DNA of 64,000 bases. It comes from Poronia punctata (lineage: Eukaryota; Ascomycota; Sordariomycetes; Xylariales; Xylariaceae). The stretch is from positions 186,001 through 250,000 of the forward strand of contig MU401481.1 in assembly GCA_022579005.1 (NCBI GenBank), given 5' to 3'. Every line of letters begins with the position of its first letter. Positions within the stretch are counted from its first letter, which is position 1. Shown here piece after piece: positions 37,401-50,300 of this stretch. A program made the position numbers and the translations under genes. Under the pieces are notes generated by a model that made no database searches, was not told the DNA's origin, and saw only the letters and a list, made by a program, of their open reading frames with translations.

Positions 37401-39522
37401 CTTGCTTGCTAGATCTGACGGGAGCCAGACCGTCAATCTCATCAAAGAAGATGATGCTGGGCTGTGTTTTCCGAGCCTCTTCGAAAAGCAGGCGTAGCTG
37501 TTTCTCTGCTTCGCCCACCCATTTGCTAAGCGCGTCCGCTCCCTTGCGCATGTAGAACGTAATCTTCCTGCCGCCAAACCCAACAGAGTTGGCGAGCGCT
37601 CGCGCAAGTAGCGTCTTTCCCGTTCCCGGCGGTCCGTGGAACAAGACACCCCTCGGCGGTGTCACATGGAACCTCGTAAACATGTCTGGGTATAACAGAG
37701 GTAGCTGGACCATCTCCTTCAGCTGCTCGATGTGACCCTCCATCCCGCCTACCTGGGTGAAGTCGACCGACAGATCCACACCCAAAGGATCCGCGTCTGC
37801 GAGCGCCTTGTGGTCTTTCACCTTGCCCACATTTGGTGCAAGGGTGCCAATTCTATTGCCTGGGCCCTCGCCACTAGCGAGTTGCCCACCGGCAGCAGCG
37901 CTCAAAAGGCCACGCGGAGTTGCGGATGGGTTACCAAGCCCTCCGGAGCGAGCATTCATCTCGTCGTCACTACTGTCTGAATCGGCATTGCCGACAACAA
38001 TTCCCGAAGCGTCGCCCCACGGCCCTTCAGCCAGCGCGGTTTCTCCCGACACGCCTCCAAAGGGCCCGGCAAGTGTATGCAAGGCACGGGTGGTGTAAGT
38101 CGCAGCATTCGCTCGGCCACGGCGACGAGCCGGTGTCGAGACAGGTGGTACTCCATCGTCCTCCTCGATCTCAAAATTGGCCTGGTTCAAGGGTAAAATG
38201 GAGTAGTCGACCTTCTTCACGACTCGCCGGCGGCGCTTATTTTCTTCAAACAGTATCTCGGGAGACCGGCGACGCCTCGGCCGCCTCAACGACTGCGAGC
38301 TTTCGCGCAGATCTTCGAGTTCCTCGGCTAGTTCATCTTGATCAAGCACCTCCTCTTCGGCCGAGTCATCAGCATTGCGAGGTCTTCTGGAAGACCTTCT
38401 GCTTTTTGCTGGGGATGACTTCCCTCTTCGACTGGGGGTGGACTCTATCTCCTCGTGGCCGTCGTCTTTCTTGCCCTCCGAAGCCAAGTCGTTGTCGTCT
38501 TCAGAGTCGTTCCCAGGCTCAAAGTCACTACTTGGTTCTTGTAGCGATTTCTTTGCGCCTCCCCGCCCCCGTGTGAGCCGACGACGGGAGGAAACCGGAT
38601 TATCCTCAGAGGCGTCCGCCTTTGGAGCCTCGGCATGGTCATCCGCAGCAAGCCTACTCCTTGTCCGACGAGTGATAGGCACATCGTCATCCTCCTCCCC
38701 GTCTTCGTTGGCCTCTACCGTCTCGATGGGCGCGTCTTGGGCGGCTTCACCAGCGGATTGGGCCGCAGACTCTTCGGCACCCTCTACCTCTGGATTATCG
38801 TGTGTCGTAGGCACTGTGGACTCTTCATCCTCGATAGGCGTGTCCTCTTCCACGACTTCGGGCAGGATAGTGGGCCGCTTCACGCTTTTATCACCACGCG
38901 TTACACGGCGTTGAACTGCTGTATCCGGGCTCCTGCTTTTAGAGCCTCTAGCGGGCTTAGCATGTCTCCCGGAGTTCGTCAACTCTACGAGTTCCTCATC
39001 TTCTTCCGCCTCTGCCGTCCGAGCACGCGTTCTCCTGGTGCTTACAGCGGAGCCGCCCAAAGCCGATGACTTCTTCTTCAGGTTGGGCGTGAACTTGATT
39101 GTGACGATTTTACTTGGGCGTTGCCCCCTTTTAGATTTCGCCCCATCAGGGCCGTCTTTCGCATCCGATGCTTCGCCTGCATCCTCCTCGTCCTCTGTAC
39201 TTTCTCTATAGGTTGTTAATTTCGCGGCTGCTTTCCTCACTCGCCGACCAGTGTTGGCATTGACAAGCGGCTCGTCATCATCCTCTTCGTCGTCGTGAAA
39301 CGATGCCTCTTCTTCACTATTGGAGAGCTCTTCATCGTCCTCGACATCGGATTCGCCATATCTGTTTCCACGACGGTTCGACCTGCCGCCGTGGCGTGCC
39401 CGTTTTCGAGAGCGCCCTAGTCGGTCGTCGGCCTCGGGTTCGAAACTTTCATCTTCCGAGTCCGACTTGTTAGGGTCGAAATCGACAAGGGTACTCGGAT
39501 GGTGCTTTCTTTTAGGAGGCAT
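34486..39522 (-). CDS. YTA7: AAA ATPase with bromodomain, Yta7/ATAD2 (Abo1) family
   Basis: Chromatin ATPase that handles histone H3-H4 and sets nucleosome density. Exons complement(34486..36234, 36288..36560, 36622..39522) give 1640 aa; both introns (53 and 61 nt) are phase 0 with CTAAC branches. The first 450 residues are a highly charged tail with many Asp/Glu/Ser and KRxR blocks. AAA1 is intact: Walker A GPPGTGKT at about 625-632, Walker B IIFFDEID at about 690-697, then [22 protein letters not shown]. AAA2 is degenerate: its P-loop reads GRQGMGQS (about 929) and the Walker B-like strand SVIFIPNVDAWY lacks the DE pair, as known for Yta7. The bromodomain-like region begins at about 1105 (RQALNLMKVHLQPIMDQISK). 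A long Ser/Gln/Pro-rich segment precedes a short helical C terminus. Confidence 0.94.
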
Positions 39523-42500
39523 AGCGGTTGTTGATTATGGAATATGGCTACATGGACACGTCAGCACGGGCACTCGTTAAAAAGACAAACGCGACGTACA
39601 CTCTCGACAGAATAGTCGGCGGGTTACGCCGATGACACGGTCCTTTCAAGGCCTTTTTACAACGTAAAATTGTTCCTCGAAACGGGCAGGACGTATGTAC
39701 ACCCCTATCGCATTATGTACGCGGATTATGTGTTGGTTCTACTCTCGATACGTGAAGAATCAATGCTGTGTGCCGAGTGAAGCAAAAAAAAAAAAAAGGG
39801 AACGCGACCCGCCAGCTCCACGATAGCTGGGTCTGCCGAGCGCAGCAGGATGGCGCAAACGTCAGGTAGGGTCTAACGACGTAAGGGCGGGCTCGATGGT
39901 TGGAAATAACAGCCGGATATGAGGTGATTTATGATTCTGATGATCTATGGTGTTTTGTTGTGGTTGTGACAAAACGATATTTCGTCTTATCACCGCGCCG
40001 ACATCAAAGGCAACGATATATTGCGTAGTGCGTTGGATCCAACGATGTGATCTGCGACCATGCGGGAGAAGTGAGGATGAAAGTCGGAACCTGCAAGGAG
40101 AGAATGATTACCCAAAGACTTGAAGGGAAGGCCAGAGAGCTTTTGCTGGGGGCGCGTCGCCGCAACACAGCAGTGCCTGGAGCACTAGGCAGGACCCTCT
40201 GTTCAACAGGCTAAGACAAAGTGGGTCTGCACAGACCAGCAGAAAGGTGATGGCGTGTCGCATCAGCCAATCAAATCACGCTGTTGCAATCCAGTTCAAC
40301 GCTAAGCAGGCAACGTCACTACATCTAACTTTATAATTTTCACGCATCGCCATTCCGTCTCTTTCAACCTTCTAAATCAACAATTAATCATTGATTAAAG
40401 TACAACAAATACTAGGCTCAATACATCTTTTCTACCTATCTCGTTAGGTCGCCGAGACTTTGTCGGCAATTTCCTGTGACTTTGGGGTACTCAAACTTGC
40501 AAATAAAGTGTATATTATGTAGTCTAAAAAGTGCCAACAGATCTTCTTCGGTATTAAAGATTGCTATGTGTTTCCCCGGACCCGGGATCGTCAATGTCGG
40601 CGCTACGATGCGGCTCACAAACCTTACCTGAATCTCGGAATGCCGGGGTGTGGGTATCAAGGTACTTATTACTTGGACGAGTAGGGGTACACGTATGGTG
40701 GGTCCTTATCTCGGTGCAGCCGAAATACACCACCTGTCTGCCAGTGTCAACCTTCTTGGTCACCTGATCTTGTCGGGACCTTGAATTGTTGCCTTCAGAT
40801 TACAACTGAACCCTTGTATCAGGCTGTTGGGCACCACCTGAAACTTTGTGTACGATAGTATGCACTTGGCGATTGCCTACCACAACCTTGCTAGTAAAGG
40901 TTGACGTTTTACATTTTCTAGTGTTGTTATAGTCTCTCGGCGCTTTGCTTGGTCGAGTTGCTTTGTCATTGATGATGCCCGCTTGTCTTGGGTTTTGTCT
41001 GTGTACGCATACGCATACATGTGAGGTATCTTCCAATGGTCATACTTCCTTACCTACATGTACCTACGTATTATAAGAGTCGGATGATAGCATATATTTG
41101 AATGTCGCTCGCCTATGTCTCTCCTCTTGTCTCGGAGTAACACACTGCTTAGTTTACGAGTTATAGGCGATGGCAGGATGAACGGCCATTAGATCTAACC
41201 TAGGGGATAACATATACTTAAATACGTATCTACAACAGCTGCACATCCTTCTTTATCAACTTTCAGGATTTATTACCTACCTACCTCTTACCTGTCTATA
41301 ATTTATCGCTCCCGGTCCAAATATTATGCCGTGTAAGAAATATAGTCTGCCCAATTTTTTTTAAAAAAAAAAAAAAAAAATTCGTTGGTAAGTAAGTATG
41401 TTCCGTCATCGTCCATGACTTTGAAAGAGAAACGGGATTTCGGCATCAACCCTACTGAAGTGCGTGTAGGTACTTCAAATAAAGTCGCCGCAAAGGCCCG
41501 CAAAGTGCATTAAAAGTTGCAAATGACACCAATCGACCTATTATATCAAAGCGTTCGGTGCTAATTATCGTTGGCAGGCAGGGGTCATGTGGGGCCCCCC
41601 GTTACGTACTTCTAGCGTCTCATTGCCGAAGTCCGTAGAAGATGAAGATAAGGAAATATCCAAGCAAAACAACTGCCTGAACAAGACAGAAAAGAAATGT
41701 TACATGAGAAGGACATGGCACCTTGGTAGATAAAGGACGACAAGGCATATCGGATCAGATGAGGCCCGTGGTTTGAATTCAAAAGAGAATCCTGAGTGCC
41801 TGAGAGGGGAAAAGGTGGCGGTCTAGGCTCTTCTACGATGCCGGGTCGTCTCGCGATGCCGGTTTTCCGTCTCCAGTAGGGCTGACAAGTATCCACTAAT
41901 CCTCCCCGAACAGGATTGGGGAGCTGAGTATCGCTGCCCAGATGACTACTGAACTGTTGCGCCATCGATCCCTGCGTCCAGACAGCGCAACATCTGTCAT
42001 TCGCTATGCTTACGAGATGCAGGTAAAAACGGCAAGCCCATTGGTCTTTCAGATATCGATTCCACTTTGTTCATTCCGTCTACCAATCTCAGACCCTGAG
42101 TCCACCGCCTGTGATTATCTGGTCTAATAAGTATGTAACATGATAGCGTCTCTGACGCCTTGGGGTAGACTCTAGAGCCCCAAGAATACCAAGGTGCCGC
42201 CAAGCAGACACCCGGTCTCTGCCCCGGCGGCCAATCATCCGTCTTAGGAGTGGAACTTATTCCCAGGATAACACGTAAAACCATCCTACGATCCTTGGAG
42301 CCGATTTCCGAGGACTGAAGCAGGCATCACCCAAAACAGACCAATGAACAGTAACTTTGTCTTGGAAGTACAGACTAGTATTCAAGTCGCCTGTGTTATG
42401 CTGCCCTTATATAGATAGAGATTGCCCAGGCAGCTACGCCGCATCGGTATCTTTCTCTTTTCTCCAACCGTCTTCTGTTACTCACTTGAAAGCAAAGGGA

Positions 42501-42830
42501 CACCCATCAAGTACTTCACAATTACTACGAACATACATATTGATTCAAAACTTCACTTGAAAAGTAGTGAAGCATACTGTCGAGACGACTCGAGAGGCCA
42601 AGTTGTTTCTTCGCGTCACCTATAGTATACCATCCTATACTATAACACAGGACACACTCGCCGCCATCGATTCGATTGGCCCCTTAGCTGGGATAAAAGA
42701 CCAACCAGTACATCAGGCCTTTTCCTGCAGTGGGACGTGGAAACGGTCCGAGTCGGAGCACTAAATCACCCCAATAATCCCCCGCTCTAATCCGATCACA
42801 TCCCATATCATCCACTTAAAATCGGCAATC
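39523..42830. other. 3.3-kb intergenic region
   Basis: No supported gene. A14 and A17 runs occur near 39784 and 41359. Short open frames at 40436-42764 have no motifs. The YTA7 promoter lies at the left end. Confidence 0.6.
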
Positions 42831-43229
42831 ATGGGTTCCAGCCGATCGCCGGAGCCGATACCTTTCGACAAGGCCGAGACACAACGACAGGATAGTTTCG
42901 GTTCCGATTTCTCGGAATTTGACAAGGAAAAGGTTAGCCGTTTTGGTTTGTCCTACCGTTTAAAGCTCCGTCGTTGGTCTAATTTGTCCGGTGTAAAGGA
43001 GCACCCGAGGTCGACATCGGGTTCTTGGTTCAGGAAATCGCACACGAACAGTCCCAATCTCAACCCGAACTCGAACTCAAACACGAGCACAAACACAAAT
43101 ACAAACACCGAATGGTCTCATAAGACCCACTCGCCAACCGTCAATCTATACACGCACTGCGGACGACACACCGACCAGTATCTGTTCGGAGGCCATTCTT
43201 TCAGGGAACTTCTAAGGCGAAAGAGCTAA
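42831..43229 (+). CDS. Small hypothetical protein, Ser/Asn/Thr-rich
   Basis: An uninterrupted ATG-to-TAA frame of 132 codons. The product starts MGSSRSPEPIPFDKAET and has a short charged motif FSEFDKEKVSRFGLSYRLKL (about 28-47). It then shows an Asn/Ser/Thr repeat tract (about 76-94, NPNSNSNTSTNTNTNTE) and a His/Arg-rich end. No signal peptide or membrane segment is visible, and I do not recognise it. An AATC-A-TGGG start context and reasonable coding composition favour a real gene, but it could be a lineage-specific or spurious ORF. Confidence 0.45.
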   Translation: MGSSRSPEPIPFDKAETQRQDSFGSDFSEFDKEKVSRFGLSYRLKLRRWSNLSGVKEHPRSTSGSWFRKSHTNSPNLNPNSNSNTSTNTNTNTEWSHKTHSPTVNLYTHCGRHTDQYLFGGHSFRELLRRKS

Positions 43230-43649
43230 CATGGGCACTCACATTTACCACCCGGGGACTAAGAGGGTCTGGGAGAACGGACGACGTACAGGTACGTCGT
43301 CTGAGGTGGGAGATGGAGGGATTATGAGACTATTATGATTGAGATACCCTTTGCCCTTTAGCTTGCCTTGATAATGACTATAATGAAATGAGAATTTACA
43401 TCCAATTCTACACTATCAATCTCTCATCATCGTGCCGTCCTATTCTTTCGTGTATGTTGGTCGTCGACTGTCTAATACCGTACAGTAGTAGATGTGACCC
43501 GATGATTAACCATACCCGTGACAAGGTAGTTTACATATTTGCAATGTCCCCGTGATCGATTAAATACTGTTATTAAGTAAAGTAGACCACGTTAGCCGCG
43601 GATGTCAGTCTGGTATGTTCACGATGATACTTTCTTTACACTACGCGCA
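43230..43649. other. Spacer between convergent genes, with a perfect hairpin
   Basis: No gene seen. A 10-bp perfect inverted repeat lies at 43280-43301. Confidence 0.6.
43280..43301. repeat. Perfect 10-bp inverted repeat with 2-nt spacer
   Basis: GACGACGTAC, then AG, then GTACGTCGTC, 51 bp past the stop of the small ORF. A two-base loop is too tight for a stable RNA hairpin without opening closing pairs, so a palindromic protein-binding site is as likely. Confidence 0.7.
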
Positions 43650-45032
43650 TCAAACCTGGGGCTTTAACCCCTCCCGAGTCGATGCCGGTATCTTCCAAAC
43701 ACGAAGCCCATCAAAATCAATACTGACCAAAACCGTCTGTCCTCCCTCTTCATCATCCCACACCAGCATTCCTTTCCCTCCTTGGCTAGTAACCTTTCCC
43801 CTATCATCGACCCATTCCCCCCTTTCAGAGTCCGGGTTCGTCCCTCCCCTCGCAAACCTCCATTTCGTCCCTTCTGCAATATCCAAAACTTCGACGCTAC
43901 TATCCCCCGTAGACCAGAAAGCCAGCTTCCGTCCACCATCAACGAACTTGACAGTAGAAACTTCCAACCACCTATTCAAAAATAACCGCGACATCCCCTC
44001 CTCCTCCTGATCCGGTCGTAAATTCCTCGCAGACAACCTCCGTTCCTGAAGCACTCTCTTCTCCTCGACATCAAGCAAAAGCAGCGAAGCGCCCGCCCTC
44101 CCACCAACAGCTAACCAACGACCATTCGGATGCCAATCGAGAGCCCGCCACCAATCGCGACTCTCATCAAAATCATACATCCACCTCTCTGAGCCGTTTG
44201 CGAGGTCAAAAATATGCAACGTGCCTCTTCCACCGGTAGCAGCAAATAATAAAGGAGATCCCGACTTTGAGAACGCCCCTGTCCAATTCTGCCCTCCTTC
44301 CGTAGTAGTGAAGACATGTACCTGCGCACCCGTAGCGACGTCCCAGATTCGAGCCGTCCCATCCCACGAAACACTACCGAGTAACGACTCGTCGGCATTC
44401 CAGCCCGTCCAGGTGACGTTGTCGGTATGTCCGCGGAGCACGACGTGTTCGGGGAAAAAAACCGACGACGACGACGACGACGATTCCGAGCGACAGATCA
44501 CCACGTCCCATGGCTCGACACCGTTGGCCCGCGGATTACCGGCCAGATACGTCATCCACTTCCCCGAAGGACTAAAAACGTGCGCACCGAACTGAGTGCG
44601 TAAACGGCCGTTTATTATTACTTGCGTCTCTAACCCATCACCACTGCTGCGCCAAACGCGTACTGTCGGTCGACGGTTCGCATCTATCTCGCTTGATAGT
44701 AGAATATCTGTGTTATTGGGATCAAACACCAAGCCTTCGATTTCTGCTGCTGCGGCATGGGTTATTTGATGAGGAGATACCTGCCATGGCGTCGTGGTGT
44801 CGATGATGGATATCGTTGATGATGATTTTACGGCTACGGCTAATTTTTTTTGGTCTTTGCTGATGCATGCTGTGCTTGGTTGGGGGAAGTCGAGTTTTTG
44901 GACTTCGTCGCCCCATTCTTGGGAGCCGTTTGAGGCGTATGGATAGGGTTTTGATTCTGGGGGGTACGTGAATTCTTTTTCCGTGGCGTATTTCCAGTCG
45001 CGGTGGAATTGGTCGCTTGAGTATGTGAACAT
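43650..45032 (-). CDS. WD40-repeat protein
   Basis: Single-exon gene of 460 aa from ATG 45032 to TGA 43650. WD-type blades can be seen: a repeat ending TVRVWRSSGDG (about 130), the clearest repeat VVLRGHTDNVTWTGWNADES with DGTARIWDVATG (about 200-236), one ending GTLHIFDLANG (about 275), WHPNGRWLAVGGRAGASLLL (about 300), and one ending SSVEVLDIAEG (about 385). They suggest one beta-propeller of six or seven blades. A run of seven Ser (about 185-192) sits in a loop. No extra domain, signal peptide or membrane segment is seen. The partner and process cannot be assigned. The gene converges on the small ORF at 42831. Confidence 0.85.
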   Translation of the reverse strand: MFTYSSDQFHRDWKYATEKEFTYPPESKPYPYASNGSQEWGDEVQKLDFPQPSTACISKDQKKLAVAVKSSSTISIIDTTTPWQVSPHQITHAAAAEIEGLVFDPNNTDILLSSEIDANRRPTVRVWRSSGDGLETQVIINGRLRTQFGAHVFSPSGKWMTYLAGNPRANGVEPWDVVICRSESSSSSSSVFFPEHVVLRGHTDNVTWTGWNADESLLGSVSWDGTARIWDVATGAQVHVFTTTEGGQNWTGAFSKSGSPLLFAATGGRGTLHIFDLANGSERWMYDFDESRDWWRALDWHPNGRWLAVGGRAGASLLLLDVEEKRVLQERRLSARNLRPDQEEEGMSRLFLNRWLEVSTVKFVDGGRKLAFWSTGDSSVEVLDIAEGTKWRFARGGTNPDSERGEWVDDRGKVTSQGGKGMLVWDDEEGGQTVLVSIDFDGLRVWKIPASTREGLKPQV

Positions 45033-46459
45033 TTTTTTTTTTTTGGTTTGCTTATTTGCGTCGAAGCATAGGTATATAAAGGGGGAAAGAAAGTGAAATT
45101 ATCCGGCCAATATGTTTTAATGGCACGGATTGAACTTTGTTCCCTTTCTGTGTGATAGAATATATTTACTTCCGCTTCCGCTCGGTAGGTAACTCCTCGA
45201 CAGTAGGCAATAAAATTATTATATACCCTCGCAGAGTAAGGCAGTGTTTACAAGTGCCATAGGCACGAATAGGCAACAACTGCTGCCTTGGAGATGACAT
45301 ACATAACCCCCCCCCCCTTATGCTTGTCGCCGATCCTCATGGGCCAGAACAATGTGCGGAGAGGTGGCGAATCTTCAATTTTATCGACATTTTTTGTTTT
45401 TATCAGGTTGAAGAGATGATATCAAGTGATTGATTATATTTGTGGTACTTGCATAATGTAGGTAGACGTCGTAGGTACTTTGATCCGTGACCAAATCGCC
45501 AGTTCTTACGATATACCGGTGTTGCTTGCCCAAATACCAAGTACATAAGCTACCTTATTTTGATGCACGGATAGTAATCACTCACTTGCCCTCCACAGTG
45601 AATATCTCTCCAGTGAATATGACTGGGCCAATTGAGGTCGTTCAGCTCGTGTTGGAAAACTTGAGAACCAACTCATCCTTTACGCGGCGTGTGTATGGTA
45701 GCATCGTGTACCTAACAACATAAACTACTTACCTACCTACGTATTATTTACCATTATAAGCCCGGGAATCACCGTATGATGACTGTCTCCATAGTACTGA
45801 TGCGGTCAAGGACATGTTCTGGGCCACGGAAGCATTGGATAATAACTACATCTAAGTAAACTCTATAAAAACTCGTACCTTCAGATAAGAAGTCGGTTAG
45901 CTAGGTTGGATACGTGGTGAAAACCACTTCACCTAGTAATTGAGCGTCTCTCTCGTTGCAGGGCAGCCCAGCTCACAACTTTAGTAAAGCAACGGTCTTT
46001 TTTGTGGACGGGGTATCCAAATCGAAGCGTACCGGTACATACCTAAGGTAATCAAGCCAAGACGGCATAAAGCCCCCTCTTCAAGACGAATACGGGGCCC
46101 GGCTCCGCGTATTTGAAACCGGCCTACCGATTCATCGTTACCGCAAACTATCAACATAAGTAGGGCGGACATATAATGCAATATGAATATATATATATAT
46201 ATATATGCGTGTTCCCCCGCCCATATATCAACAAATATACGCCTCTAGCCAAAGGTGCGATTTATTTAATCCTGTTAGTGTTGCGTCTCCCATTCCCATC
46301 GCAGCATTGATTTGTGGCACGGGCTTACGCGTTCCCGGCGTGCCACGGGAAACGCCGTGCACATACGCACCGCAGTAGCAATTTCTCGGAACATTGCTTG
46401 CTTACTCCTAGGTAACGTGACCAAAGGCACAGACGGAAAAGAAAAAAAATAACAATAAA

Positions 46460-46783
46460 GGGGGGGGGGGGGGGGGGGGGGGGGGGTGAAACTGGGGGAG
46501 GTTGTTTGGGACGTAAAGGGGGGGAGGGCCAAAATACCCCGCCCCCAGTATAGGGATGACAGAGTTGTGGTGGGTGTTTNNNNNNNNNNCTCCCCCTCAG
46601 AGCCCTGCCGCCGTCCCTCACACACCCCCAGACCCCCACCCCCCCACACATACACCACCACCACCAGGCCCGCGTGCGGGGGGGGGGGGCCCCCCGCCTC
46701 AACGTCATGCCGATGTTTGTTCCGTTAACGTCAGGATGGCCGAAATTCCCCGCCCCCCGTATCAGACTGCAGCAGTATTGTGA
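46460..46783. repeat. Diverged direct duplication around G/C homopolymers and gap 2
   Basis: A run of 27 G (46460-46486) is followed by a left copy at about 46501-46570, the gap, a C-rich tract, and a right copy at about 46712-46783. Both copies share GTTTG, an AC-GT core, GGCC-AAAT-CCCCGCCCCC, GTAT and AG-GTTGTG/AG-ATTGTG. The layout matches gap 1. Confidence 0.6.
46580..46589. other. Assembly gap 2 (10 N)
   Basis: Ten N between G-rich and C-rich DNA. The round number suggests a placeholder for unresolved length. Confidence 0.95.
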
Positions 46784-47281
46784 CGAGTTTACCTACCTGT
46801 CTACCTACTTATACGGCCGTCATCTTTTCAAAGGAAGTCGCACCTGGGAAGTTTAACTACATATTTATAACGGCTGAAATTCGCCGGATCGGGATATGTA
46901 GAAATATATTTAAGGGTACTGACTGTGTAGGTAGCACCTATCGGCAAGATATCTCTGCAGGAAAACTTGGCCGTCCGAGTCGCGGCTCTGTCACACGGCA
47001 TCCGGCCGTAGACCGTCTTTTTTTTTCTTCCCCTTCCCCTTCTCCTCTGACCCTTTTCCAATCGTCGGTACATTTTTATCCGTCGGTCACGGGTACGCGA
47101 GTTACGGGTACACGGGAAAGAAAGATAGAAAAAATTGTCGAGGTCATGCCTTGGATGCATGCATTGCATGCATGCACCCGAATGCAGTGGCCGATAGGGA
47201 ATACCTAGAATACCTACATAATCAACAAAGTCACGCCAGCTCGTATGACTATCTATCTATCTATCTAACCTAGCTCGTTTC

Positions 47282-47312
<31 letters not shown>

Positions 47313-50300
47313 TTGTTGACCCGCCAAACAGCGCGTATCCTAGGATGGGGGGTCCTTCGAGTCTTCAGGGACTTCCCGGTGATTAGGTTAGGTAGTTGCG
47401 CAAGGCTAATCGCGGAGAGTGTCTAAACTAGGGACTCTGGAGACGTATGTAATCACGATGGGATATTTCTCTAAATTCATATTGGTTTTGTTTTTCTTTC
47501 AAGGGCGCACAAGACCCGAGGGTAGGAGGGTATATCTTACGTGTTTGACGTACTTGCACGACCTGGCAATATCCCGGCACCGAACGTCAAACAGTAATGG
47601 GTTACCTACCTACCTGTGTTGCTCCCCGAGTTGTAGAATTTGGGAGACTTCGTTCGGCTCGTGTTATTTTTATAGCATGTTCAGCCCGAACGGCACGGCA
47701 TGCCGTAGTTTATCTCAGGAACGCCCGGGACTAGCTTAGTCTGCCTCGTGGCATGTCTGAGTCGAGGTTGGTTTTTAGTTTTGTTTTAAAGTTTTGGTCG
47801 GTAGGAGATCCGTGGAATCTTGCTCGATACCCCACTCATGAAACCCGCCATGCCTCCATGTATCCCGATAATATGTTTGTATCTGATTGTATTATACATA
47901 TTATCTGAACCGCTTTTCGTGCTTGTGATATGTAGGTACCGTACCCACGGGCCAGCATGGGCAGGATACACCAAAGTATTCATTTACCGACTGTGCGAAA
48001 ACCTCTTTACTTAGAAGCGGCTCGGAGAGAAGGCCGTGGGAACGCCGTGGGATCCGTTAAGCTTATTCGGTGTCATGTATGGCGTTATATACACCAAACA
48101 AAACATCCCATCTACTAGGTACAGTATTTTCTTACCGCCATGTCTCCTGTCTTACGCTATCTGCTCCCCTCACTGTTGTAAAGTTGTACAAGCTGTCATA
48201 TAGTCTGCATGAAACTATTGCAGAGAGCGATACCGTGAGATGGCTGTTAGGTTAGGGTTGTGAAAGCAACATGTCTCCGGTATCGCGTATCGCTTGGCGG
48301 TTTTATTAGGTATTTGTTTCGTCTAACCGAGATATCCTCTGTCTCGGTATCAAGAACAGACCATGGACCACATATTTTCGTTTCGATCTTGCATATATAA
48401 CCAAAACCGTGTTTGACAAACCGACACCTTCTCTCTACTGGAACCGAAAGCTCCATTAGGCACATCATATTGACATCACACTCGCCACAGCTTTTGATGC
48501 CGACTTAAGCGAATGAGCTTAATTTGCTTGATCGTTCGGTTATCGTTGTTAAGGAAAACTCGCCAACCGGCTTGGCGATCTAGATATTAACATGGCTTGC
48601 ATATTGTGGTTGAATCCGCAGGAGCCTTTTAAGCCTCATCGACGAAGCGATATATATTGGCTTGGAGATATATAAACTGGCAGATACCAGTAGCCAGTCA
48701 TCCGAGTGCCGGATCGCCTTTGCTTTGATCCACCATGTACGTCTTCGGGAGTCAGGATAGAAGGGTTGATGGTTACCTGGTGCATGTAAACCGGCCCAAA
48801 ACAACGGATAGGCCCATACCTACATGTTTTCTCACTTACACGTTGGAGGGTCTGGCGTGAGGCTACTACATATCTGTAGACTCCGTCTCCGTGTAGAAGA
48901 GTCGAGAAAGATCGAATAACGCGTAGGTGGAGACCATTACGGGTTCAAGATCGAGAAAACATGTCCGGATCAAGATCTCCGCATGTCCGTTAGACAAGAT
49001 ACATGACTCTTGACACCTGGTCTATCACCAAGCAAGGGCGCTTGCCTTAATATTCGTAGTCCTGAGCCACCGACTGGGTTCAATATAGAGAGACCATTAA
49101 GAAGCCCGTGATGGTCTGGAGCTGCATGTAGCCGGACCCTAACCTTTTATAAGGGATATAAACCGCAATTACTTAGACTCATGATCGGGCTGAGGATCTC
49201 ATGGTTTGGAGCCAAGTTGCCGACTAACTGGTACTCCTATCCCACCTGAGTATGGGAAAGCCTATTTTCGCATGATCGGATCGTGCTGGTAGTTATCGTC
49301 GTAGGTGTCTAGCGACTAGTCTAGGGTAGGGTAGGTTGATATTTTTGATACGCGTACTCGTAGTCTACCTACCTCTTGTGCTTGTATCTGGCCAGACAAG
49401 AGACCGAAACATTAACGTGGCTGACCGAGGGTGTCTTTTTTACCAATAGCACGCACGGGATAGACGCAGGTATTTAGCTAACCTTCCTCGGTTAGTTGCC
49501 ATCTGGAGTTTGACGCTAGGTTAGTAACTACGTTGATTGACTCGAGAGTCGAGACTGACGTGCCTCTTGTATACACAGCCTCCTTTTGCCGGACTTGCCA
49601 TCATTTGTGCCCAAAGCTCCAATGACGGCGTTAGACTTTTAATGCTGTGAAAACCACGGGTGAAACGATATATTTACGCTATTAATTACAACGTACATAG
49701 CCAAAAAAAAATTGTGTATACAGATCAACAGAGATATGCTTATCTCCTGTAAGCATTGTTGGACGTCTACGAGGTACGAACCTCGTACATTGGAAAATGC
49801 AAGCTAAATCTGAAATGGGTTGGTCTCTGACATGGGTCCAAGTGCAATACGAACTTGAAGTGACAGGACGGGTGACAATTTGACACAGTGTCGATGGGGG
49901 TAAACTCAAGTACCTACCTACTTAAGTAACAATTGGTCGCTACCTAATCAAGGCAACGAGGCCTACCGATCTGCTCCTCTCTTGCTCGTTTTATTTCCTA
50001 TTGCTACGAGGAACGTGATGTAAATCTCCGCAAAAGCCGAATCTACTTATCACGAGTATCGCTTGAATACTGAGGTAAATCACCACTTGTAGGTAATCTG
50101 GAGTGTCAGGTAGATAGATGCCAAGTTGAATAAGGAAGATATACTCAAATCTGCAGTAGGTATAGACATGGACAGGCTGCCTGTTATTATCAACGTCTAA
50201 CGCGGAAAAGACGAAGCTAATTGCAGCCAGTGTACCTAACCTTAGGCAGTGTTATAGGGAAAAGGCATAAGACAGATACAAGTACACACGTGTGTCTGTT

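Noticed and set aside
46275..46783. Open frames across gap 2
   Set aside because: Same artefact: they run through G/C homopolymers and N.
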